A stretch of 64,000 bases of DNA from Nocardia uniformis NBRC 13702. GTDB lineage: Bacteria; Actinomycetota; Actinomycetes; Mycobacteriales; Mycobacteriaceae. The DNA is taken from contig NZ_BDCE01000086.1 of NCBI RefSeq assembly GCF_001613345.1, positions 1 to 64,000 on the forward strand. Direction: 5' to 3'. The notes under the pieces are model-generated. The model worked only from the letters and a program-made list of their open reading frames with translations. It did no database searches and was not told the DNA's origin. Position numbers and translations under genes: made by a program. Positions 9,165 to 16,368 of this stretch are shown in pieces (the first letter of the stretch is position 1; the number at the start of each line of letters is the position of its first letter).

Positions 9165-10574
9165 TCAGACCGGCATGCCCAGTGCCGAGGCAAGCGTTTG
9201 TCCAATTGTGTTGGCGAAGGTGTCGAGCGCGCCGGGGTCGAGAATCATGCTGAGCACATCCCGATTGGAGCAACCGGCCGGTGCGGGGACGCCTTTGAGC
9301 CGGTCGTCGAGCCACATGACCGCGCTGGCGGTACCCGAGACGGCGGCGATTCCGTGCTCGCTGAGCAGATCGCGGGTATAGAAGACCTGGGCGTTCGGGG
9401 CCTGGCAGTAGGTGTCGTAGAGCCGGTTGACCGCATTGATCGGCATCGCCTCGTCGAACGGGGACTCATAGATGAACAGCGGCATCGGGGGTGTGCCGCG
9501 ATGGCCGAGGGTCAGTTCGTCGAGTAGCGGCTGGAGTTCCGGGGCGAGCATGGGATCACCACCGGGATAGTCGAACAGCCCCTTGATATTCGCGAACGGG
9601 AACGCCGCGAATTGCAGTGCCACGCACTGGCCCTCGTGCACCACGCGCACCGCCTTGCCGAGCGGGTTCATATACCGGTCGATGAACTGATTCAGCTCCG
9701 GGTACTCACGGGCCACGCCGAACAGGCCGCCGAGGACAGCGCCGGCGAAGCTGGAGGTGCTGTTGTTGTAGTCGATGGCCATGCGGATATCGGCCATGAG
9801 ACCACCGGCCGCACTGCCCACCATATTCAGCTCGGGGGCGTACTCGGGCTGGAGTTCGGCGGCGTGCGCGGTCGGAATCGCGCCACCGGAGTAGCCCCAC
9901 AGCCCGACCCGGGTCTCGGTGCCGGGCAGCCCGGCGGGTTCGAAATTCTCGGCGGCGCGAATGCCGTCGAGGGTGATGCGGCCACCCAGTGGACCGACCG
10001 CGTAGGCGGCATTCGGGCCCTGGTGATCGGGCACCACCACGGCGTGGCCGAGTTGCAGCATGGCCTGCACCTCGATGAATTCCGCACCGATGACCGGGTT
10101 CAGGGGGTTCGGTAGCGACCCCATCTGGAGTGTGTACGAGGGCGCGCAATTGATCGACAGCGAATCCTCGGCCATCTGGAATGACAGCAGTGCACGCTCT
10201 TCGGTCGGCGCGGGACGATGCGGCACGATGACGGTGGCCACCGCCGCAATCGCCTCGCCGCGGGTATTGGTACTGCGGTAGGACAGCTGCCATGCCTTCA
10301 CATTCAGGGGGATCAGCCAGAAATTGGCGAGATTCACCTGCCGGGCCGCCAAGATTTCGCCCGGCCGCGCCGCCGTCACCCGCGCCGGATCCGGGTTGTA
10401 GAAGCCGGGATCCAGATACGGCGGTGCGGGCGGGGTGGGGAAGGGTAGCGGCGGTGCGACCGGAACCGGTTCCGCCGCAGCCGTATTCGCCATTGCCGGA
10501 CAGATGGCCACGGTCAATCCCGCCACCACCGCCAGACAGGTCTGGGCGATTGCCGCCCGGGTCCGCGCTGCCAT
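9165..10574 (-). CDS. secreted lipase, LIP (PF03583) family
   Basis: A 469-residue exported alpha/beta hydrolase of the secretory lipase family known from Candida and from actinobacterial triacylglycerol lipases. Residues 1-34 form a signal peptide (hydrophobic core 8-28, cleavage near AMANTAAAEP), followed by a Pro-rich spacer. The nucleophile elbow is GYSGG with S229; an Asp in SPFDEAMP and a His in SEHGIAA are placed as in the family triad. Paired Cys (INCAPSY, TYCQAPN, GQCVA, GCSNRD) suggest disulfides outside the cytosol. Divergent from a TetR gene at 10741, which is its likely regulator. It probably hydrolyses extracellular lipid esters. Confidence 0.88.
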   Translation of the reverse strand: MAARTRAAIAQTCLAVVAGLTVAICPAMANTAAAEPVPVAPPLPFPTPPAPPYLDPGFYNPDPARVTAARPGEILAARQVNLANFWLIPLNVKAWQLSYRSTNTRGEAIAAVATVIVPHRPAPTEERALLSFQMAEDSLSINCAPSYTLQMGSLPNPLNPVIGAEFIEVQAMLQLGHAVVVPDHQGPNAAYAVGPLGGRITLDGIRAAENFEPAGLPGTETRVGLWGYSGGAIPTAHAAELQPEYAPELNMVGSAAGGLMADIRMAIDYNNSTSSFAGAVLGGLFGVAREYPELNQFIDRYMNPLGKAVRVVHEGQCVALQFAAFPFANIKGLFDYPGGDPMLAPELQPLLDELTLGHRGTPPMPLFIYESPFDEAMPINAVNRLYDTYCQAPNAQVFYTRDLLSEHGIAAVSGTASAVMWLDDRLKGVPAPAGCSNRDVLSMILDPGALDTFANTIGQTLASALGMPV

Positions 10575-10740
10575 ATCGAATCCTCCACACCCCGCGCCCC
10601 AGGACGCGCGCCGCCCACTAAGATAGAGAGCGTTTGTTTTCTATGTCGGGCTGACTGTATGGCTCGGACGCGGACTGTGTCAACGGTCACGTCCGGGTGA
10701 TCGTTGGTCACACCCGGGCGACCAGGCAGGATGAACCACC

Positions 10741-11373
10741 GTGACCGAAGCTCCCCGTCCGCGCCGCACTCAGCAGGAACGCCGTGCCGCCACGGTGGCC
10801 AAACTGGTCGACGCCACCATTGCCGCCATCGGCGAGGTGGGGTACCAGCGCACCACCGTGCAGGAGATCTGCGGCCGCGCCGAGCTATCGGCCGGGGCCA
10901 TGTTCCGGCAGTTCGATACCCGCCTCGACCTGGTCGTGCGCACCGCCGAAGAGGCCTTCGCGCAACAGCTGAACGGTTTCCGGGCGGTCATGGAACACCT
11001 CGACGCGCAGCAGAACGCACTCGATGTGGCCCTGCGCTTCCTGCGTGAGGCGCAGTCCTCGAACCTCATTCACGCCCTGCGCGAGATCTATCTGGCAGCC
11101 CGCTCCGATACCGAACTGCGCGAGCGGATCGCCCCGATCGCCGACACCTACTACCGCGAAATCGTCGCGACGCTGAACGAGACCGGACTGTTGAACGACT
11201 TCCCGGCGGAGGTGCGCGAGCCCCTGTTCTTCATGCTGCTGCACATGTTCTCCGGTGAGGCCGTGGTGCGCGGGGTGTATCAGCGCCCCGATCTCGATGT
11301 CGCCGTACTCACCCTGGTCGAGGACATGCTGGCCGCCTATGCTGCCCGCGTGGCACCACCGACGCAGAGTTAG
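10741..11373 (+). CDS. TetR family regulator
   Basis: A 210-residue regulator with an N-terminal helix-turn-helix (about 15-60; TVQEICGRAELSAGAMFRQFDTR) and an all-helical ligand domain. It starts at GTG with AGGA upstream, diverges from the lipase gene, and lies 8 bp before the MFS gene, so it may control both. The 166-bp divergent intergenic region (10575-10740) contains a weak dyad ATAGA...TCTAT near 10623-10644, which I would not call as an operator with confidence. Confidence 0.88.
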   Translation: MTEAPRPRRTQQERRAATVAKLVDATIAAIGEVGYQRTTVQEICGRAELSAGAMFRQFDTRLDLVVRTAEEAFAQQLNGFRAVMEHLDAQQNALDVALRFLREAQSSNLIHALREIYLAARSDTELRERIAPIADTYYREIVATLNETGLLNDFPAEVREPLFFMLLHMFSGEAVVRGVYQRPDLDVAVLTLVEDMLAAYAARVAPPTQS

Positions 11374-11381
11374 CTGGAAAT

Positions 11382-13013
11382 ATGCTGCCTCCGGTGAGTG
11401 TCGGGCGATCGGACGACCGCGAGTCGCCGTGGGCGCCGCTGGCATCGACGGTGTTCCGGGCGCTGTGGATCGCGCAGCTGGTCTCCAACCTGGGCACCTG
11501 GATGCAGACGGTGGGTGCGCAGTGGGTTCTGGTCGATCAGCCCAATGCCGAGACGCTGGTGCCGCTGGTGCAGACCGCCACCACGTTGCCGGTCATGCTG
11601 TTGGCGATCCCCTCCGGTGTGCTGGCCGATCTGGTGAACCGGCGGCGACTGCTCATTGCCGCGCAATCGGTCATGGCGGTGCTCGCGGCACTGCTGGCCG
11701 TGCTCACCGCCACCGGGCACACCACGCCATCGATACTGCTGACATTGCTGTTCCTGCTCGGCTGCGGGCAGGCGCTGACCGGTCCGGCGTGGCAGGCGAT
11801 TCAACCGGATCTGGTGCCGCGCAATCAGATTCCGGCGGCGGCCGCGCTGGGCAGTATGGGGATGAATGTCGGGCGTGCGGTGGGTCCGGCCTTGGCGGGT
11901 GTGCTGGTGGCGCTGTCCGGGCCGACGCTGGTGTTCGCTTTGAACGCCGTGTCGTTCGCCGGAATTCTGGTCGTGCTCATCCGGTGGCGGCGACCCGACG
12001 ACGACCGGGATCTGCCGACCGAACGGCCGATCGCCGCGCTCCAGGCCGGACTGCGATTCATTGCCGCCGCACCCGCCGTGCGACGAGTGTTGTTGCGCTG
12101 CTTGCTCTTCGTCGCTCCGGGTAGTGCGTTGTGGGCGCTGCTGCCGGTGGTCGCACACGCCCGGCTCGGGCTGTCGTCGTCGGGATACGGTCTGCTGCTC
12201 GGGGCGTTGGGGTTGGGCGCGGTGCTCGGGGCTACGCAGTTGGCGCGGTTGCGGCGGCTGCTGTCACCCACTCGGCTGCTGGCCGTCGCCGCAGTGACCT
12301 TCGGTGTGGCGACGGCGGGCGCGGCCGTCGTTCCCCACGAAGCCGCTGTGCTGGCGCTGCTGGTGATCGGCGGATTCGGCTGGATTATCGGCATGTCCAC
12401 CATGAACGCGACCATGCAGCTGCTGCTGCCCGGATGGGTGCGGGCGCGCGGGCTCTCGGTGTACCAGCTGGTGTTCATGGGCGGGCAAGCCATCGGCTCG
12501 CTCGTCTGGGGCCTGGTCGCGGGCTGGTTCGGCACCGAAACCGCCCTGATCGCGGCCACCGCACTGCTCGGATTGTGCGCGGTGACCACGCTGTGGTGGC
12601 CGGTTCGGGTGTCCTCGGTCGATACGACACCGTCGGCGCACTGGCCCGAACCGGTCCTGGTGTTCGAACCCGCACCCAAGGACGGACCCGTGCTGGTCCT
12701 GGAGACCTACCGCGTCCCCGAGGAGATGGCCGCCGATTTCGCCGAAGCCATGGCGCGGGTCGGCCGATCGCGACAGCGCACCGGCGCCATGGAGTGGCGA
12801 CTGTTCCGCGACGTCGGTGCGGAGGACCAATATGTCGAGGCCTTCGTCGTCCGCTCGTGGGCCGAGCACATGATCCAGCACCAGGTCCGGCTGACCGCCC
12901 AGGACCAGGCCGCCGAGGCCCGCGTGGCCCAGTTCACCATCGGTGAGAGCCACACCCTCCACCTCGTCGCGGTGCCGCCGCCGGATATTACGGGCGGATT
13001 GATGCGGCCATAA
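11382..13013 (+). CDS. MFS_3-type exporter with a C-terminal alpha/beta-barrel domain
   Basis: A 543-residue protein. Residues 1-415 form a 12-segment MFS permease of the EntS/MFS_3 type (WIAQLVSNLGTWMQTVGAQW at the first helix, then GVLADLVNRRRLL). After about residue 425 a soluble domain follows (VLVLETYRVPEEMAADFAEAM...RLFRDVGAEDQYVEAFVVRSWAEHMIQH) that resembles a dimeric ferredoxin-like ABM domain. The combined length fits the MFS_3 family. Relatives export siderophores or drugs; the substrate is unknown. It follows the TetR gene by 8 bp and is likely co-transcribed with it. The downstream gene converges after 10 bp. Confidence 0.87.
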   Translation: MLPPVSVGRSDDRESPWAPLASTVFRALWIAQLVSNLGTWMQTVGAQWVLVDQPNAETLVPLVQTATTLPVMLLAIPSGVLADLVNRRRLLIAAQSVMAVLAALLAVLTATGHTTPSILLTLLFLLGCGQALTGPAWQAIQPDLVPRNQIPAAAALGSMGMNVGRAVGPALAGVLVALSGPTLVFALNAVSFAGILVVLIRWRRPDDDRDLPTERPIAALQAGLRFIAAAPAVRRVLLRCLLFVAPGSALWALLPVVAHARLGLSSSGYGLLLGALGLGAVLGATQLARLRRLLSPTRLLAVAAVTFGVATAGAAVVPHEAAVLALLVIGGFGWIIGMSTMNATMQLLLPGWVRARGLSVYQLVFMGGQAIGSLVWGLVAGWFGTETALIAATALLGLCAVTTLWWPVRVSSVDTTPSAHWPEPVLVFEPAPKDGPVLVLETYRVPEEMAADFAEAMARVGRSRQRTGAMEWRLFRDVGAEDQYVEAFVVRSWAEHMIQHQVRLTAQDQAAEARVAQFTIGESHTLHLVAVPPPDITGGLMRP

Positions 13014-13023
13014 TGCCGACGCC

Positions 13024-13515
13024 TCAGGCCTCGTACTTCGTGATGGGATCTCCGGTACCGGTGGTGATCAACTGCGGCAGGCTCTTCGTGATGTAGAAGG
13101 TCCAGCCGCGTGAGCAGGCCTCGAAGCATTCGGATTGCGCGGTCAGCCCTTCATGGGTGAAGTGGAGTGTGGTGCCGTGGTCGGTCGCGCCGATATCGAA
13201 TACGACGTCGGTGCCGGTCCATTCGTGGCGGTCATCGATGAAGGTCAGGGCGGAATCCACGACGTGCCAGACCATGCGTCGGCCCGGCACGACCTCGGTG
13301 ATCTGGAATCGGCAGTACCGGATGCCGGTTTTGGCCTCGACCGTCTCCCCGGCGTATTCGGAGTCGTCGGTGAAGACGAATTCGTCGTGCAGGGCGGCGG
13401 TATTGCCGATGATGTTCTCGTTCCACCATCCGCGCACGTCGGTGATGGCCGCGAAGACCTCGTCCGGCGCCCGGTCGATGGACATCGTTGCGGTCAGGTA
13501 CTCGGTGTTCGACAT
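13024..13515 (-). CDS. AHSA1/START-like (SRPBCC) domain protein
   Basis: A 163-residue single-domain protein of the SRPBCC superfamily, AHSA1 type, with the typical N-terminus (TMSIDRAPDEVFAAITDVRGWW) and the C-terminal helix ECFEACSRGWTFYITKSLPQL. These helix-grip folds bind hydrophobic ligands in a central cavity. ATG 13515 is preferred to a frame 12 codons longer because GAGAGG sits just upstream. It converges with the MFS gene. In actinobacteria AHSA1 proteins often sit near ECF-type sigma/DGPF genes, as here, but no mechanistic link can be read from the DNA. Confidence 0.85.
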   Translation of the reverse strand: MSNTEYLTATMSIDRAPDEVFAAITDVRGWWNENIIGNTAALHDEFVFTDDSEYAGETVEAKTGIRYCRFQITEVVPGRRMVWHVVDSALTFIDDRHEWTGTDVVFDIGATDHGTTLHFTHEGLTAQSECFEACSRGWTFYITKSLPQLITTGTGDPITKYEA

Positions 13516-13628
13516 TGTTCTGCCTCTCTCTATCGGGTGGTTGTGCCCCACCGACGAAGGAGGTCTCGCGGAATAGACATCGATCCGCGAGAAAGTTCCA
13601 GAATTTTCTACAGACCGCCGCGAGGTGC

Positions 13629-14846
13629 TCAGAGCCCGCGCAGGCGCGCGGTCAGATAGCGTCGCTCAGCCGCTGTCGGTGCCAGTTTCAGCGCTGCCTC
13701 GTATGCCGCGGCCGCCTCGCGCACCTGGCCGTTGCGGCGCAGAAGATCGGCTCGGGTCGCGGGCAGGAGATAGTAGCCGTCCAGACGGCCGGATTCGGCG
13801 AGCTCGTCGACAAGAGCGAGACCGGCACCGATGCCGTCGGCCATCGCGATCGCCACGGCACGGTTCAGGTCGACCACCGGCGACGGTGCCAGCCGCGCCA
13901 GCTCGCGGTACAGCATCGCGATTTGCGGCCAATCCGTGGCCGCCGCGTCGGCGGCGGTGGCGTGACAGGCGGCAATCGCCGCCTGCACCTGGTACGGCCC
14001 GGAACGCCGCATGGCCAGTGCCGTCTCGAGCGTCTCGGTACCCGCCGCGATCAGAGCGCGATCCCAGCGCGATCGGTCCTGATCCTCCAGCGGTACCAGC
14101 ACGCCGTCGTCGGTGCGGTGCGCACGGCGTGCCTCGAGCAGCAGCATCAGGGCCAGCAGGCCGCGCGCCTCGGGTTCGTCGGGCAGTAGTCGAACCAATA
14201 CCCGGGCCAGGTAAATCCCCTCCGCTGCCAGCCCTCGGCTTCCGTCCTCGTCGTCGTAGCCCTCGTTGAAGATCAGGTAGAGCACCGCCAGGACGGCGCT
14301 GAGCCGATGCGGCAGCATCTCAGCAGGTGGGACCCGATATGGGATACCGGCCTCGACGATTTTGCGTTTGGCGCGTACCAGTCGTTGCGCCATCGTGGAT
14401 TCGGCGGTCAGGAACGCTTTGGCGATCTCAGCGGTGCTCAGACCCGCCAGCGTGCGCAAGGTCAGGGCGACTCTGGCCGGGAACGGCAGTGCGGGATGGC
14501 AGCACGTGAAGATCAGTCGCAGTCGATCGTCGGGAATGGCCTCTGTCGTCGGCTCGAGGGGGTCTCGGGGGAGCAGGGCGAGCTGTCGCAACTTCGCGGT
14601 GGCGGCCGTATCCCGACGCAGACGATCGATGGCGCGGTTGCGTGCCGTCGTGGTCAGCCAAGCCCCCGGACGGGCCGGAACACCATCGCGCGGCCAGGTC
14701 GTCAGCGCCGCGGCAAAGGCGTCCTGGGCGCAGTCCTCCGCCAGATCCCAATCCCCGGTCATCCCGATCAGGGTCGCGACAACCTGACCCCACTCATCGC
14801 GGTACGCCGCGTCCACCGCGGCCCGAACCTCCTGCGGCGCAGTCAT
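13629..14846 (-). CDS. ECF42-type RNA polymerase sigma factor with C-terminal TPR-like domain
   Basis: A 405-residue sigma factor. The N-terminal about 170 residues hold region 2 (LAEDCAQDAFAAALTTWP, AWLTTTARNRAIDRLRR) and region 4 (TLRTLAGLSTAEIAKAFLTAESTMAQRLVRAKRKI). The remaining about 230 residues are helical and alanine-rich, as in group ECF42 factors, where this extension replaces a separate anti-sigma factor. ATG 14846 overlaps the stop of the upstream DGPF gene (ATGA). The longer open frame to 15293 is antisense-type noise over that gene. ECF42 sigmas with DGPF partners are widespread in actinobacteria; their stimulus is poorly known. Confidence 0.92.
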   Translation of the reverse strand: MTAPQEVRAAVDAAYRDEWGQVVATLIGMTGDWDLAEDCAQDAFAAALTTWPRDGVPARPGAWLTTTARNRAIDRLRRDTAATAKLRQLALLPRDPLEPTTEAIPDDRLRLIFTCCHPALPFPARVALTLRTLAGLSTAEIAKAFLTAESTMAQRLVRAKRKIVEAGIPYRVPPAEMLPHRLSAVLAVLYLIFNEGYDDEDGSRGLAAEGIYLARVLVRLLPDEPEARGLLALMLLLEARRAHRTDDGVLVPLEDQDRSRWDRALIAAGTETLETALAMRRSGPYQVQAAIAACHATAADAAATDWPQIAMLYRELARLAPSPVVDLNRAVAIAMADGIGAGLALVDELAESGRLDGYYLLPATRADLLRRNGQVREAAAAYEAALKLAPTAAERRYLTARLRGL

Positions 14847-15178
14847 TCCCACACGGGTCGGACCTCGACACAACCCCGGTTCGCATAGGGATGCAGCGCC
14901 GCGATCGCGATCGCCTCGTCCAGATCCGCACACTCGATGATGTCGATGCCACCGACGAAGTCCTTCGTCTCGGCAAAGGGCCCGTCGGACACCAGCGTCT
15001 CGCCGTCCCGAACGCGGACCGTCGTCGCATCCGCCACCGGACGCAGCCGCGCGCCACCCAGACTCGCGCCTCTCCGCTCCACCTCCGCCGAGAACGCGTG
15101 ATACGCGGGGTCCGCGGCGATCTCTTCCATGGTCGGCGAGCACGTCTCGTCGTCGCAGATCAGCAACACGTACTTCAT
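14843..15178 (-). CDS. DGPF (YCII-related) domain protein, ECF42 partner
   Basis: A 111-residue YCII-like protein with the family signature SDGPFAETKDFVGG and an N-terminus MKYVLLICDDE that starts directly with the first beta strand. The 48-codon open extension upstream lacks family features, so ATG 15178 is used. The stop overlaps the sigma factor start by four bases, so the pair is translationally coupled. In ECF42 loci DGPF proteins are the usual target or partner genes; a role in signalling or detoxification is inferred, not shown. Confidence 0.92.
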   Translation of the reverse strand: MKYVLLICDDETCSPTMEEIAADPAYHAFSAEVERRGASLGGARLRPVADATTVRVRDGETLVSDGPFAETKDFVGGIDIIECADLDEAIAIAALHPYANRGCVEVRPVWE

Positions 15179-15751
15179 GCCCCAAATATGCCCGATAGGC
15201 CACCGCTGATCCAGCGTGTGGACGTGTGGGATCGCGTTCCGTGCCGGGTAGCCGGCGATGTCGGCGTAACAGTTCACCGTCTCGGTTGTCCATGTCGTCG
15301 TCCGGAGAATCGCTCGACGCAAGGCCGAAGAAGAAGGTGGCCCCGATCCCCGTGACGACAGCTACTCGTGTGACTGTCCTTGTGCGCCCAGTAGTTCAGT
15401 ACCGGAAGCTAGAGAAGGATGAGAATCACCGTCGAGACGGTCATCGGCAGTTGCCTCCGCTGTAGGTGTCGGGCCACCAGGTGCCAGCCGGGGCAGGCGT
15501 CATGGGGCACATGATCTGCGATGACTTATTCGCGACAGATATCGGCCGAACGATTCGTGACGGCGGTGACGCCGCTTGCCTCGCCGCTGGTGTTCGGTTC
15601 ATGGATGCGGGTTGATCCGGCCGGGTGTGCCGAGTGGGCGACGTGGCCGCCATCGGAAACGGACAGGTTGCGCCAACCAGCCTGTTGCCATGGTCAACTG
15701 CCGCCATACTTCTTTCGACCGATCCGCAATCAGCCTGAAGGAGCAATTGAC
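15179..15751. other. gene-poor stretch upstream of the 52-residue peptide gene
   Basis: 573 bp with no open frame on either strand that I recognise. A minus-strand frame (15441-15746) ends in CPMTPAPAGTWWPDTYSGGN, which is locally protein-like, but the rest of that frame is composition noise and it has no ribosome site. Base composition is somewhat less G/C-biased than in flanking genes. No tRNA, hairpin or known riboswitch was seen. Confidence 0.4.
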
Positions 15752-15910
15752 ATGACCGACAAAGATTCTCCCACCGGGGACGTATCAGCTGACGTCATGC
15801 CGAGCGAGCAGCAAGAGACCACTGGTGCCGCGGATGCGACACCTGCGGTGACTCCCCAGGCCCGCGCGGGCGGCTACCAAGTCGGGCTCAGTCTCGAACT
15901 GGAGCCGTAG
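15752..15910 (+). CDS. 52-residue acidic peptide, unknown, possible RiPP-like precursor
   Basis: A short gene with a strong ribosome site (GAAGGAG, 8 bases before ATG 15752). The first about 36 residues are acidic and low in hydrophobics (MTDKDSPTGDVSADVMPSEQ...), and the last about 14 are GGYQVGLSLELEP-like after an ARAGG. This leader-core layout with a Gly-Gly near the junction resembles ribosomal peptide precursors, but no modification enzyme was found next to it; the next intact gene is a Ser/Thr kinase. It could equally be a small structural or regulatory protein. I do not recognise the family. It sits in a gene-poor stretch. Confidence 0.5.
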   Translation: MTDKDSPTGDVSADVMPSEQQETTGAADATPAVTPQARAGGYQVGLSLELEP

Positions 15911-16101
15911 TACCTGCTGTGCCGCTGATCGAGTGAATTGACCAGGCGAGGCTCTGCCTGCAGCCGACAGGCGGCGCCGACGTCGGATCACGCATCCACG
16001 AACACGCCTGCTTCTCTGAACTACCTGGCCAGGACCCGATCCTGACAGCAAGTGTCTAACTAGCCGAATACACGATGTCTGGCAGAAGCTGATGGAACGG
16101 G

Positions 16102-16340
16102 TCAGATAGTGAAGAATCCAGCGATGCCGAAACCATGCCCGAACTCGACTTCGCGGTAACGCCGCAGGTCGATGTTGGCCTGGACCCGGATCGAGGCGGC
16201 GACGTGTAGCTGTCGGAGGGGATGTCCTCCGCGGCAACGATCCCACCCAGCAGTACGCCGAAACGCCGCTGATTCTGGTCGCGGAAATCCAGCAGCGTAT
16301 CTGGCTGGACATCACGTTCATTGATAGTAAGACTGCCCTC
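16102..16340 (-). pseudogene. frameshifted remnant of an unknown gene
   Basis: On the minus strand a protein-like frame runs from about 16340 (NERDVQPDTLLDFRDQNQRR ... GIVAAEDIPSDSYT) and then loses coherence near 16201. From there the neighbouring frame continues in protein-like fashion (AASIRVQANIDLRRY ... GHGFGIAGFFTI) to a TGA at 16102. A single-base shift at about 16200 would join them into one product of about 80 residues. Its upstream end runs into the start of the kinase gene on the other strand. I do not recognise the family. The rest of 15911-16368 shows no gene apart from a short protein-like plus-strand run near 15940-16060 without a start. Confidence 0.4.
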
Positions 16341-16368
16341 GATCGTGTTGTAGCCGGAGGGATGTGGT

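Noticed and set aside
10575-10740. Weak dyad between lipase and TetR genes as operator
   Set aside because: Only 5-bp arms (ATAGA/TCTAT) with an uneven spacer; not distinguishable from chance.
13629-15293. A 554-codon frame for the sigma factor
   Set aside because: The first 149 codons lie over the DGPF gene in another frame and are Arg/Gly-rich noise; ATG 14846 gives the correct ECF42 start.
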